A stretch of 64,000 nt of DNA, taken from Tricholomella constricta (lineage: Eukaryota > Basidiomycota > Agaricomycetes > Agaricales > Lyophyllaceae). Positions 35,513 through 47,732 of this stretch are shown here, piece after piece. How positions within the stretch are numbered: position 1 is the first letter of the stretch; each line of letters begins with the position of its first letter. Both the position numbers and the translations under genes were made by a program. The DNA lies in NCBI GenBank assembly GCA_013368375.1, contig JAACJP010000002.1, positions 2,265,709 to 2,329,708 of the forward strand, in the 5' to 3' direction. Under the pieces are notes generated by a model. The model made no database searches. It was not told where the DNA came from and saw only the letters and a list, made by a program, of their open reading frames with translations.

Positions 35513-37482
35513 CCTGGGATGGATGTTACGGAGACCCAGGACTATTTTTAGCATATTGGGATGTTAATGCGAGAATCATATCATATTGTTTGCATATCGT
35601 GCCAGCTCGCAGAATAAGAACAAAAGCAATATCGGATAAGCGCACGATACGGTACGATGAGAAACAATGCTACACGACATGAACCCATGGTGCACGATGT
35701 GTAACGCAACCTGTCGAGCGAGAGCGTGTCATATATCGAGGAGATCAAAATCAAACGACATCAAACGACACACACCCGCTGTCACACGAAATCCATCGTT
35801 TTATTCTCGATTTTCGTTTGTGGTCTTCGTTCCATCGTTTAAACTGATACCGCACGTTCTGACACGATCTCACACGTGCGACTTTTCACTGGGACTAATC
35901 TCCCAGACCACGTCCTCAGACCCCGCCTCCAGCCCCCAACTGCATCCCGTCGCCCCCCGCTAGCCCCATCAAGGCAATCAAAAATTTAATCAACAAGACG
36001 TATTTGTCCTCTTGCATGAACCCATCATATGCGCACCCCACTTTAGCCCACCTGCCGTGAGCATATCTATGTACATACAACGTCCTCGGCCGCCTCTTTG
36101 GCATTGAGATAAACATAGCCAATGTTCCTGCTGCCCCTGGGTGGCAGTGTCGCCGTTCCAAGTTGACATTCACATCCTCTTGAAACACCCACCGCCAATG
36201 CCTGCCTGATGTCCGATTAACCGAAACTGATGAGGGGGGCACACACACCATCGCTCCAAAAAAGTCACCGACCGTGGGCTAGATGTGCGTCCCGTGTCCG
36301 TGTCGAGGAAGATGCCGCATTGTCCCTTCGATTCTAGCTTTCACGGCCTGGATCATTGACACTTGTCAATGCTGCGTCCCTTCCAGATCCGTCTCAATCT
36401 CGGACACCCCCGTAGCGGCTGCGATTGCATGGCCGGTCGCCGGCTCCCACTCATCCTCATCGCATTTCATCCCGTCGCGGCGCCCACCTGGACCTCCTTG
36501 ACCACACCATCCACCGGCACCCCGGACCTAGCGCACTCTGAATCTCGACCCTGGCACGGGGTACCTCCCTCTATCACAGCATCTCTGTATCTATACGTTC
36601 CTGCCTCCGGGCCCGAGAGCTCGCTCGCGTGTTCGGGAATACAGCGGGGGAATGCGCGGGCGCGGTCTGGGTACCTCCTGGACTTTGTTCCCTTTCGCGA
36701 CCCCCTTTTGTGAGCCCCTGCAGGAGTATTGACTATTGACGTTGCACGCGGATAGACGTGGGAGGACCTAGGGATACTACTCTCCCAACTTAATTCTCCG
36801 CGCTCAGTGCTCGTACGGTCGTCCCAGCACTCGGTCACTGGTACGTGTCTGCTTCTCTCTCCTCCTCAGCTCTCCCGTCTCTGACTGCCTGTATACAGGA
36901 AACTGGGGAGACGATGGGGCGGGCAGGATGGAATGGGGCGAGCGAGGTAGCCTGGTAGCCTGGATGTTCGCATTCGCGTGTCGGCACGCTCCGGACAGTG
37001 GTGCTTCTCCTAGTCCCAGGACAACGCCATACATTCGCACCTCTGCTCATAATCTAGCCTCTCCAACAAGCTCCTTCAGATTCTCCTTGCCCCGCCGCTG
37101 CCGCCAACCCCACCCCGGCTCCCGCTCCCAAAGTCAACTCGCGTTCCTCCTGCCGCTCCCCACCTCCTCCTTAGTGTCGTCAGGGCCCCCGCCGCTCGTG
37201 TACTGTGACATTGCACTTCCAGATCAAAAGGAGGTCACCCTCAGCTCGCCGCGTCGAACTTGCACCAAGCACCAAGCACCAAGCACCAATCACCAATCAC
37301 TAATCACCACACATCAAGTGCATGCCGAGCTCCTGCCCGCGCACATGTTGAGCGCGCCTGTTCCTAAAAGGCAAAAGGCACGTGGTTCTACGTTCGTCGG
37401 CGTTCATGATGATGTCGAGCTTGCTCGTTTTACGGCCTCATGTGAGTGAAAGAGTGAGTGAGGGCATCGACAGTAGGGTCCT

Positions 37483-37534
<52 letters not shown>
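37483..37534. repeat. ttttcg hexanucleotide microsatellite
   Basis: About eight to nine uninterrupted ttttcg units. Nothing indicates a function. Confidence 0.9.
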
Positions 37535-38076
37535 GAAGTTCAGTTTATGTATATATAACCTGGGAACCCGAGAAATGTTCCGATATTCTGCTTGGGAAAG
37601 AAAACCCAAGGTTCCGTGTTCTCGTTGATCCGAATGTTTCAACTCATCCCGTCAAAGAGTCAAAATAAAGTCAATGTTAGTCCACCAAGGGTCAGGGAAC
37701 CCACCCTCGCTATTATAATACATACATAGAACTGCCATTTCAACGTTCTTCGATCCCCCCAGCGAGCCAAGCCCATCAACAACCTATACAGCCCATCTTC
37801 TCACCAAACAAGCTCTGAATCGACCACGCACCCCGCCTGGCCCAGCCATAGCACGCAGTTCAGGGGAGCGCATACTGACACCTCCTCCCTCCGCGTGCCG
37901 CGCGCCACCACACTGTAGCAGCACCGCCGCCGCCGCCGCCGATTGGTTCATTTTCTCGAGCTTCCTCTATCTAGAACAGACAAACCAATTCGGGCCCAGC
38001 GAGAAGGTGCACTGGTCCCACTCAGCGGCATCACATCGCATCCCGCTCGAACCTCAAGCTTCTCCCAGATCCGCTC

Positions 38077-38163
38077 GCGGCACCAGCACCGGCACCGGCA
38101 CCAAGCACCGGCACCGGCACCAAGCACCAAGCACCAAGCACCAAGCACCAAGCACCAAGCACC
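38077..38163. repeat. minisatellite of accggc and accaagc units
   Basis: Alternating caccggcacc and caagcacc units run for about 85 bp and read as a Gln/Ala/Pro or His-type repeat in forward frames. It is a simple tandem repeat. Confidence 0.85.
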
Positions 38164-38697
38164 ACCCTGGGGAGAGATGATGCGGGATAGGCGAGGCGCA
38201 CGGCCTGCTTTGCTTCTGGTTTGGGCCGGCGGCGGAGGAACTTGTCTGTGTGTGTGTGCGATCGGGGGACGACGACGACGACGGGGGGTTTCGGACGGCG
38301 GGCTCGCGATACTTACCAGTGCTCACCAGCGACCAGCGACCAGCGGACAGTCGAACGGGTGCAGAACCGGGGATTTGAAGAGGAACAAGCGCCTGCCTCC
38401 CGGCGCGACCGGGCGAACCCGAACCGGGAGGAGAAGTTCGAAAGCGTATCGTGCGGGTCGCACTGTTTCGCGTTTCGGGTGGGATTCTGCGTGTTCGAGG
38501 GTGACGAGGACGTCGTGTATGCATCGGGTCGTGAATGAGGCCCTGAGGAGCGGCAAACTTCGGCAGAGGATTAGGAGGTGCAGTGCAGGAGGAGATAGAA
38601 GAGAAATGAAGGAGCGGTGTAAGGGAAAGAAGAGGAAGAAGGAGCAGCTCCGATCCATGATCAGAAGATCGCTTGGACTCCTGCGTGGCTAGGCCCA

Positions 38698-40071
38698 AGC
38701 AGACCTCTCGAGGTCCCGGGGGAGGAGTGTTTAGCTTGTGAAAGAGTGCTTATATTTCCACTTACTCGGAGGGCCAGCATATCCGTCATGGCTGTCATGC
38801 GACAAGTTGAAGACAAGACCAAGACGATGCGGCCCAGATCAGCGCAGCCGTTGATTCGATTGGAAAAACAAGAGGGCGGGTCGAAAAGTCCATGATGTTA
38901 TTCCAAATAACAGTGAGCGTACAAATGTCAACGCCGTCAGTGGAAGCAAGACAAGCGGTGGAGATTGCGACTTCATGCAGAATGACATGCCTGGTAAGTA
39001 AAGGACGTCGTAATACTCAGGGCTTTCTTGAAACCAGTGACGTAGACCGTGAGGAAAACCTTGCGAGCACGAGTTGGGACCATAGAGCATGCAGGAATGA
39101 TGCAGGAGGGATCATCCATACCCTTGACTCAAGAGTGCATGTACCAAAGGGCTCGTTGTTGAGTTCAACGGCCGTGGCGGGCGCGCAGAGGCCCAAGGAG
39201 AGGAGGACGAGGGGAAAAGGGAGAAGGAGGAAGGGCCGATTGCGCCAGGGTTCCTATCACCGAGATCTCACGGCTCTCGCTCTCTTGTGCTCTCACAAGC
39301 CTCGTCGAGACTGCGGATATTCCTCCAATAGTTAGTGTGGTCGGGATCCCTGGTTCAAGAAGGCCATGAAGCCTTTCTCGACGCCGCGGTGGACATTATG
39401 CGCCCGAGACGCTAAAGTAGAGCTGCAACATGGAGGCGGGTTTCAGACGGGAGGTTAGAGCCTGGAGAGAATTTCGATAGCCGTGATTGAGAAATCGGTC
39501 TCTTCGGGGGCGGATTGCAGCAAGTCGTCATGACGGGAGGTCAAGGCAGGCATAAACAAATTACGCTAAAAAGGGTTCTCGATGAATGGGGGATGGATAC
39601 CGAGTTCCAGTGGCCAGAAGCCTTACCGTCGTCTTTACGGGCATTCAAAGGGTGGGATGTAAGTAGATGAGCCGGACCAGGCAAATCGTGCGAAACAGAT
39701 GGGAGGGACGAAGTGTCGATAACGGCGGAAAAGCTGAAACAACATCGGTAGAGATGGGGCATTAGGACGTTGATGATGCTGCGGCAGCGGTCGTGTTCCC
39801 TAGCATCATGATCCTCGTATGTATCAGGTCGTCTCAGCACAAGCGCGTCCAAGATGCAGCTGTTTTTGCAAGCGGAAAAGGAAAATGCGCATCGACGAGG
39901 GCGACGACACGTGTCCAGAAGACTGGACCGTATTCCATGATGCCGCGCCACTGCCGAGACACAGGTGCGAGAGGGTAAGAGAATAAAGTGGGCTGTAGAG
40001 TCCATAGCTCTTCCATCCTGAGGTACAGGTCATCTAATCATTCGTACAGGGGCAGCGGAATGATTCCCGAT
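38698..40071 (-). pseudogene. F-box-like relic, copy C1
   Basis: On the minus strand the start near 40033 (M-T-C-T-S-G-W-K-S-Y-G) matches copy B (8543). The frame soon shifts: the B residues AVCQQWRDI appear here as sequence for SQWRGIMEY in one frame, and the shared phrase SVSHDLPGPAH in another (39541-40005). The downstream part (39600 to 38698) follows copy B 9470-10420. Several frameshifts make it a pseudogene. The 5' side is cut by the hAT terminus at 40072. Confidence 0.65.
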
Positions 40072-40245
40072 TAGGGCTGCACACCGTCCGTCGTACGGCC
40101 ACGGCCGTACAAGATACGGCCACCCACGGTATACGGAACCCCGTATACCGTCCGTCAGAGGGCTTGCCAACATGTCGGACGATTCGGTACGGCACCGTAG
40201 ACGGCCGTATTACGGCAGACGGTGAATACGGAGCTAACAAATTCT
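40072..40245. mobile_element. hAT transposon 3' terminus and subterminal repeats, copy 1
   Basis: The end reads tagggctgcacaccgtccgt, a form compatible with a hAT terminal inverted repeat (tagggctgca). It is followed by many short acgg/ccgt units, including the palindrome acggccacggccgt and the pair cggtatac/gtataccg. Such subterminal arrays bind hAT transposases. The flank outside is the F-box-like relic. The partner terminus and an 8-bp target duplication are not visible, because the other end of the element is destroyed. Confidence 0.65.
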
Positions 40246-40290
40246 CAAAAATGTTCATAGACATTGTATTATATATCTAAATAGCAGATC

Positions 40291-41562
40291 CTACTTACGA
40301 AGGGCGGCATTAACTTCAGCGCGAGCAAGGTGTAATTTCTTCTTCACTAACATCAAAACCCTGATGGTTTCAGGGTGTAGACTGGCCCGCCGCAATGATA
40401 TGTTATCACGACCACCCGAAAAAATCCTTTCGACAGCGACGGCAGAGCCTAGCGGAAATATTACATGTCAAATACAATCTTCCGAAGATGCAATGTGCTT
40501 ACCTGGGATGGAAAGAATGTCACGCGCAAGCCAGAACAGGTTGGGAAACTGAGCACGATGGGCCGTCCACCACTGCACTGGGTTGCATTTCATGAAGTCT
40601 TCGGGATCCTGCGTGAGCTTGTAGTACTCTGCCAGCTCGTCACGCACAAAGGCCTTTGTCTTTCGCTGGAAGCGAGCCACAAAATTCTTCTGCGGAGAAT
40701 GGGAAGATGACGAGGGAGTGGAAAGAAGAGGGGCGGATGGTCGCGAAGGGGCCGTGTGGATCATGGAAGTATGTGGTGAGATCTTCCTTTGATTCTTCGA
40801 GGTAAGCTGCAAGTGTGGGGTCATTGGCGTAGTCGTCCTTCATAACCTCATAGGAAATACGAGGATCAAGAACTAACATGAGCAAAAGCTTAGCATGAGA
40901 GAGGCTGATAGGAAAGATGACTTACGAGCTGACCACATGTAGAACGGGGACTCGTCAAACTTGTGGTAGTAGTCGCTCAACTTGCGATGAGCTTCGATGA
41001 GGCCGGTCTTGATCTTGACGTCGACAGTGTTCGGAAGACTGCGGAGAATGGACTTCAATTCATCTTGCAGCCCACGGAAGATTGCATGAGTCGTTGAGAG
41101 CATGGGCGACTTGGTTGCCGACATCTGGGTGGTAGCTGAACGGAAGGACTTCAGCCAGTCGGTAACCAGGACAAGGGATCTCCAATCCGCTTCAGACAGT
41201 TCATGTTGCCGCAGGTCTCGGTGACGTGAGACAAAGCCTTCGATTACTTCTCGATAATCAAGTGCACGACCTGTCAATGAAATTCTCAGTCATATGAAGT
41301 AGTATATGATCGTGTTACGCACGGAGCATCTGGTGCGTCGATGACCATCGTGTTTTGACGTCGAGAATGAGCATAAGGGCCGGACTCTTCTCATCATCCT
41401 CTTTGTTCATCGTCATTGCAATCTCCTTAAACCACGTCTGCTGCCGTTGAGGACTTGAGCGTACAGCTCGAACGATTGCGCGCAACTGAAATAGAAGAAT
41501 GATCAGATCTAGTCAAGGAATGCATTGCTCAGGTGCTTGCTTACCTTCCCTACAGCAGACAG
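40291..41562 (-). pseudogene. hAT transposase, 3' half, copy 1
   Basis: Minus-strand exons: 41545-41562, 41323-41485, 40926-41270, 40503-40872 and 40291-40448, with 52-59 bp GT-AG introns. The product includes LDVKTRWSSTHQML, then SPMLSTTHAIFRGLQDELK, HKFDESPFYMWSALLDPRIS, and the C-terminal hAT dimerisation domain (WWTAHRAQFPNLFWLARDI, then SIPGSAVAVERIFSGGRDN and the ISLRRASLHPETIRVLM block) to the stop at 40291. Between TYFHDPH (around 40760) and SPQKNFVARF (around 40690) the frame shifts by one base with no usable intron, so the gene appears inactivated. Upstream coding is cut at 41562 by the foldback element; the rest of the gene is at 48367-49063. Confidence 0.85.
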
Positions 41563-41588
41563 TGTTGGGAGTCATTCCACTAAGCCGC
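41563..41588. mobile_element. left arm of the foldback MITE-like element, copy 1 (truncated)
   Basis: This is the first 26 bases (tgttgggagtcattccacta and agccgc) of the element described at 45654-48366. The target duplication GACAG precedes it (41558-41562), and the LTR element follows directly. Confidence 0.8.
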
Positions 41589-42737
41589 TGTAAGGACGGT
41601 TCAGGCCTTATTTGGTCATTCCTAGCACAGCCACTCTCTTTAGCTTTTAACCTTGTACCACCGTCCCTACGCCTGTGTAGTCACCTTTTCTCACTATAGA
41701 ATTGGGTCATACGCACTTGGGGCATCGCAAGGTCACTAGTCTCACTGTATCTTTTACATTTTTTTGCGTATCCAGCCTTGGTGGCCCCCCACTGAGGCTA
41801 TAGTGGAGATTCTGGCAACACACTGCAAACCTGCTTTTCTCTGATTTCTGGACCAATCTACCACTCTCTGGGCCTAGTTTTTCTTCTGAATCTTGGGCCC
41901 TGTCACTGTTGGAAGGATTGGGAGAGGTTTGGGTAGGATCTGGGTGTTGTGTTGAGGGAAGGTTGTGATGTGGCAGAAGGGTTGGGCTATATCTCTGGAA
42001 CCAGGGCCCCTGGTCCTTAGGTCTTTTTTTCACCTTCAAGACGTCGCTTTTCTGGTCCTGCTGATACCTGGATGGCCCCCCACACCCACCTCCTCCTCCC
42101 CCATCAACAAATTCGCACTTTTTTACCATTTCGATTATATCTCGGCAACCGCTACACGGATTCGTTCGATTATTGATTCGTTGGAATTGTCTCATTGAAC
42201 GCTTTCTGCCGATATATAGGTTTATGGCATTCCGTTCAGCTGTTCGCATTTGGTGATGTGCTCAACATTCTTCACCCCCACCCCCTACCACACCAAACTG
42301 CTCATGTTCTGGGATGTCCCTGGGCTGTTTAACATCGCATTCTAGGTCATTTACATCCCCTCCTCTCTCCCCAACATCTCCTTTTGTGGTTACTCCAGAA
42401 TCTGGGATTCTGTGTTGTAGTGCCTCTGGCTGGCACTCTTCTATGCGCTTTTGCGTGGGTATGTGCGGAAATGCACCGCTGTCCCCACCCTTCTGGTGAA
42501 TCCGACCCCCATTCACCTTCTACCTGTCGTCTTCGACACTGGTCGCCATTCGTTGCATATGCGTCTCCCAATGTGTGCGAGCAGGTACCGGGATATCTCA
42601 TGCTATCTAGTATCCAGGAGGCCTTGGTTGCATGTACCATTTGCACCTACGCGCCTCACCTGTATCACCGTGGTACCTGGGCCTGTCCCATGAGATTGGC
42701 CTAAGGGTTGAGACCTTTGCAGTAATATCACCGAATC
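41589..42737 (+). mobile_element. LTR mini-element, copy 1, truncated after 979 bp of interior
   Basis: The 170-bp 5' LTR (41589-41758, starting tgtaagg and ending tttaca) and the first part of the interior are present. The element is cut at 42737 by the start of the second copy of the tandem duplication. See the complete element at 45680-47902. Confidence 0.8.
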
Positions 42738-42788
42738 GCTCCGATCCATGATCAGAAGATCGCTTGGACTCCTGCGTGGCTAGGCCCA

Positions 42789-44162
42789 AGCAGACCTCTC
42801 GAGGTCCCGGGGGAGGAGTGTTTAGCTTGTGAAAGAGTGCTTATATTTCCACTTACTCGGAGGGCCAGCATATCCGTCATGGCTGTCATGCGACAAGTTG
42901 AAGACAAGACCAAGACGATGCGGCCCAGATCAGCGCAGCCGTTGATTCGATTGGAAAAACAAGAGGGCGGGTCGAAAAGTCCATGATGTTATTCCAAATA
43001 ACAGTGAGCGTACAAATGTCAACGCCGTCAGTGGAAGCAAGACAAGCGGTGGAGATTGCGACTTCATGCAGAATGACATGCCTGGTAAGTAAAGGACGTC
43101 GTAATACTCAGGGCTTTCTTGAAACCAGTGACGTAGACCGTGAGGAAAACCTTGCGAGCACGAGTTGGGACCATAGAGCATGCAGGAATGATGCAGGAGG
43201 GATCATCCATACCCTTGACTCAAGAGTGCATGTACCAAAGGGCTCGTTGTTGAGTTCAACGGCCGTGGCGGGCGCGCAGAGGCCCAAGGAGAGGAGGACG
43301 AGGGGAAAAGGGAGAAGGAGGAAGGGCCGATTGCGCCAGGGTTCCTATCACCGAGATCTCACGGCTCTCGCTCTCTTGTGCTCTCACAAGCCTCGTCGAG
43401 ACTGCGGATATTCCTCCAATAGTTAGTGTGGTCGGGATCCCTGGTTCAAGAAGGCCATGAAGCCTTTCTCGACGCCGCGGTGGACATTATGCGCCCGAGA
43501 CGCTAAAGTAGAGCTGCAACATGGAGGCGGGTTTCAGACGGGAGGTTAGAGCCTGGAGAGAATTTCGATAGCCGTGATTGAGAAATCGGTCTCTTCGGGG
43601 GCGGATTGCAGCAAGTCGTCATGACGGGAGGTCAAGGCAGGCATAAACAAATTACGCTAAAAAGGGTTCTCGATGAATGGGGGATGGATACCGAGTTCCA
43701 GTGGCCAGAAGCCTTACCGTCGTCTTTACGGGCATTCAAAGGGTGGGATGTAAGTAGATGAGCCGGACCAGGCAAATCGTGCGAAACAGATGGGAGGGAC
43801 GAAGTGTCGATAACGGCGGAAAAGCTGAAACAACATCGGTAGAGATGGGGCATTAGGACGTTGATGATGCTGCGGCAGCGGTCGTGTTCCCTAGCATCAT
43901 GATCCTCGTATGTATCAGGTCGTCTCAGCACAAGCGCGTCCAAGATGCAGCTGTTTTTGCAAGCGGAAAAGGAAAATGCGCATCGACGAGGGCGACGACA
44001 CGTGTCCAGAAGACTGGACCGTATTCCATGATGCCGCGCCACTGCCGAGACACAGGTGCGAGAGGGTAAGAGAATAAAGTGGGCTGTAGAGTCCATAGCT
44101 CTTCCATCCTGAGGTACAGGTCATCTAATCATTCGTACAGGGGCAGCGGAATGATTCCCGAT
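42789..44162 (-). pseudogene. F-box-like relic, copy C2
   Basis: This is the tandem-duplicated twin of copy C1, shifted by 4,091 bp, with the same frameshifts. It carries no independent information. Confidence 0.65.
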
Positions 44163-44336
44163 TAGGGCTGCACACCGTCCGTCGTACGGCCACGGCCGTA
44201 CAAGATACGGCCACCCACGGTATACGGAACCCCGTATACCGTCCGTCAGAGGGCTTGCCAACATGTCGGACGATTCGGTACGGCACCGTAGACGGCCGTA
44301 TTACGGCAGACGGTGAATACGGAGCTAACAAATTCT
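44163..44336. mobile_element. hAT 3' terminus and subterminal repeats, copy 2
   Basis: Twin of 40072-40245. Confidence 0.65.
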
Positions 44337-44381
44337 CAAAAATGTTCATAGACATTGTATTATATATCTAAATAGCAGATC

Positions 44382-45653
44382 CTACTTACGAAGGGCGGCA
44401 TTAACTTCAGCGCGAGCAAGGTGTAATTTCTTCTTCACTAACATCAAAACCCTGATGGTTTCAGGGTGTAGACTGGCCCGCCGCAATGATATGTTATCAC
44501 GACCACCCGAAAAAATCCTTTCGACAGCGACGGCAGAGCCTAGCGGAAATATTACATGTCAAATACAATCTTCCGAAGATGCAATGTGCTTACCTGGGAT
44601 GGAAAGAATGTCACGCGCAAGCCAGAACAGGTTGGGAAACTGAGCACGATGGGCCGTCCACCACTGCACTGGGTTGCATTTCATGAAGTCTTCGGGATCC
44701 TGCGTGAGCTTGTAGTACTCTGCCAGCTCGTCACGCACAAAGGCCTTTGTCTTTCGCTGGAAGCGAGCCACAAAATTCTTCTGCGGAGAATGGGAAGATG
44801 ACGAGGGAGTGGAAAGAAGAGGGGCGGATGGTCGCGAAGGGGCCGTGTGGATCATGGAAGTATGTGGTGAGATCTTCCTTTGATTCTTCGAGGTAAGCTG
44901 CAAGTGTGGGGTCATTGGCGTAGTCGTCCTTCATAACCTCATAGGAAATACGAGGATCAAGAACTAACATGAGCAAAAGCTTAGCATGAGAGAGGCTGAT
45001 AGGAAAGATGACTTACGAGCTGACCACATGTAGAACGGGGACTCGTCAAACTTGTGGTAGTAGTCGCTCAACTTGCGATGAGCTTCGATGAGGCCGGTCT
45101 TGATCTTGACGTCGACAGTGTTCGGAAGACTGCGGAGAATGGACTTCAATTCATCTTGCAGCCCACGGAAGATTGCATGAGTCGTTGAGAGCATGGGCGA
45201 CTTGGTTGCCGACATCTGGGTGGTAGCTGAACGGAAGGACTTCAGCCAGTCGGTAACCAGGACAAGGGATCTCCAATCCGCTTCAGACAGTTCATGTTGC
45301 CGCAGGTCTCGGTGACGTGAGACAAAGCCTTCGATTACTTCTCGATAATCAAGTGCACGACCTGTCAATGAAATTCTCAGTCATATGAAGTAGTATATGA
45401 TCGTGTTACGCACGGAGCATCTGGTGCGTCGATGACCATCGTGTTTTGACGTCGAGAATGAGCATAAGGGCCGGACTCTTCTCATCATCCTCTTTGTTCA
45501 TCGTCATTGCAATCTCCTTAAACCACGTCTGCTGCCGTTGAGGACTTGAGCGTACAGCTCGAACGATTGCGCGCAACTGAAATAGAAGAATGATCAGATC
45601 TAGTCAAGGAATGCATTGCTCAGGTGCTTGCTTACCTTCCCTACAGCAGACAG
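44382..45653 (-). pseudogene. hAT transposase, 3' half, copy 2
   Basis: Exons are those of copy 1 plus 4,091: 45636-45653, 45414-45576, 45017-45361, 44594-44963 and 44382-44539. The frameshift is shared with copy 1, so inactivation came before the tandem duplication. This copy is the one still next to the original right-hand part: its exon continues, after removal of the insertion, at 48372 on the far side of the foldback element. Confidence 0.85.
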
Positions 45654-45679
45654 TGTTGGGAGTCATTCCACTAAGCCGC

Positions 45680-45849
45680 TGTAAGGACGGTTCAGGCCTT
45701 ATTTGGTCATTCCTAGCACAGCCACTCTCTTTAGCTTTTAACCTTGTACCACCGTCCCTACGCCTGTGTAGTCACCTTTTCTCACTATAGAATTGGGTCA
45801 TACGCACTTGGGGCATCGCAAGGTCACTAGTCTCACTGTATCTTTTACA
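45680..45849 (+). repeat. 5' LTR (170 bp) of the LTR mini-element
   Basis: Direct repeat, matching 47733-47902 and the copy-1 LTR 41589-41758 over the whole length as read. It starts tgtaaggacggttcaggcc and ends ctgtatcttttaca. Confidence 0.88.
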
Positions 45850-46999
45850 TTTTTTTGCGTATCCAGCCTTGGTGGCCCCCCACTGAGGCTATAGTGGAGA
45901 TTCTGGCAACACACTGCAAACCTGCTTTTCTCTGATTTCTGGACCAATCTACCACTCTCTGGGCCTAGTTTTTCTTCTGAATCTTGGGCCCTGTCACTGT
46001 TGGAAGGATTGGGAGAGGTTTGGGTAGGATCTGGGTGTTGTGTTGAGGGAAGGTTGTGATGTGGCAGAAGGGTTGGGCTATATCTCTGGAACCAGGGCCC
46101 CTGGTCCTTAGGTCTTTTTTTCACCTTCAAGACGTCGCTTTTCTGGTCCTGCTGATACCTGGATGGCCCCCCACACCCACCTCCTCCTCCCCCATCAACA
46201 AATTCGCACTTTTTTACCATTTCGATTATATCTCGGCAACCGCTACACGGATTCGTTCGATTATTGATTCGTTGGAATTGTCTCATTGAACGCTTTCTGC
46301 CGATATATAGGTTTATGGCATTCCGTTCAGCTGTTCGCATTTGGTGATGTGCTCAACATTCTTCACCCCCACCCCCTACCACACCAAACTGCTCATGTTC
46401 TGGGATGTCCCTGGGCTGTTTAACATCGCATTCTAGGTCATTTACATCCCCTCCTCTCTCCCCAACATCTCCTTTTGTGGTTACTCCAGAATCTGGGATT
46501 CTGTGTTGTAGTGCCTCTGGCTGGCACTCTTCTATGCGCTTTTGCGTGGGTATGTGCGGAAATGCACCGCTGTCCCCACCCTTCTGGTGAATCCGACCCC
46601 CATTCACCTTCTACCTGTCGTCTTCGACACTGGTCGCCATTCGTTGCATATGCGTCTCCCAATGTGTGCGAGCAGGTACCGGGATATCTCATGCTATCTA
46701 GTATCCAGGAGGCCTTGGTTGCATGTACCATTTGCACCTACGCGCCTCACCTGTATCACCGTGGTACCTGGGCCTGTCCCATGAGATTGGCCTAAGGGTT
46801 GAGACCTTTGCAGTAATATCACCGAATCGGACACCACTCGACGCCGACTTGATATCGACATTCACGCCCCCATTCCCATCATCTGCTCGTGACACCAATC
46901 CTTCGCACTCGTTCATCCCTTTAGTACATGGGGTATTTGATCCACTAGAGTATGCATCGTCTGATGTTCTCGAATGCTGTTCGACCCACTAGAGGAGGC

Positions 47000-47295
47000 C
47001 ATGCTCGCCTCACGAGATTACCAGTCCTTCATTCGCCCGAGCCTTCGTTGCTCGGCCTCCTAGAGTCACCTGGTACTCGTCCTATTAGAGCTCACGTTAC
47101 TCGAGGTGATGGAGCCCATGGTTCTCGCCACACTAGAGCATGTTAGGCCATGCTCGCCTCACAAGATTACCAGTCCTTCACTCACCCGAGCCTTCGTTGC
47201 TTGGCCTTCTAGAGTCACCTGGTACTCGTCCCATTAGAGTTCATGGTACTCGACGTGATGGAGCCCATGGTTTTTGCCCCACTAGAGCATGGTTG
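47000..47295. repeat. 148-bp tandem duplication in the LTR element interior
   Basis: A unit starting ccatgctcgcctcac at 47000 recurs at 47148 with about ten substitutions. Both contain ctagagtcacctggtactcg and end with cactagagcatg. Further short cactagag phrases follow to about 47370. It is non-coding as far as I can see. Confidence 0.8.
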
Positions 47296-47732
47296 ACTCG
47301 ACCCACTAGAACATCAAGTGTTCGAATCCGGACGGCGCTACATGCTCGAACCACTAGAACACCTCATGTGCGACCTCTTAGAGCGTTTTCGAGTTTTGCT
47401 CACAACAATAATGGGCCTTATGATTCCATGACCATGCTTATGCGCTTTTTGGACGACTATGCTCATTCCCACCCACCCATCCCTCATTTTGTTCATCTTC
47501 CGACCTCTTCTTTTTTTTCGGAGGGGGGGGAAGATAGGTGGACCCCGGCACCGATTTTGGAGGGCATATGGGAGGGATAGGATGACTGATCAAGGAAGGA
47601 TATCACGACCATATAGGATGGACAACATCTACCGACAAGCGAACCACAAGACATGGATGAGGACGCATTGGAGGTTAGGAAATTTTTTTCTTCTTATGGT
47701 TGAGATTGTGGATACAATCTGAAAGGGGGGTA

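Larger units (their letters stand above)
35513..38646. other. 3.1-kb stretch without a recognised gene
   Basis: Open frames such as 36928-37449 and 37943-38692 are composed of His/Pro/Ser-rich or repeat-derived sequence and begin at arbitrary codons, so I do not call them. Simple repeats are present: ttttcg hexamers (37483-37534) and a caccggcaccaagcacc-type tract (38077-38163); a shorter caagcacc run occurs at 37263-37290. Confidence 0.45.
38647..42737. repeat. 4,091-bp tandem duplication, copy 1
   Basis: The 4,091 bp from 38647 (gctccgatcc) to 42737 recur immediately as 42738-46828. Every open frame in one copy has the same translation in the other, and the sequence blocks I compared show no difference. 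The unit spans an F-box-like relic, the hAT 3' end and transposase 3' half, 26 bp of the foldback element, the LTR element 5' LTR, and 979 bp of the LTR element interior. At the junction the flanks share at most one base, so the breakpoint has no obvious homology. Confidence 0.9.
42738..46828. repeat. 4,091-bp tandem duplication, copy 2
   Basis: This is the second copy of the unit described at 38647-42737. It continues on the right into the remainder of the LTR element interior (46829-47732), so copy 2 keeps the original right-hand neighbour while copy 1 keeps the original left-hand neighbour. Confidence 0.9.

Noticed and set aside
37943..38692. 249-codon plus-strand frame
   Set aside because: It runs through the accggc/accaagc minisatellite and into the duplicated relic, with no domain, no convincing start context and no splice structure.
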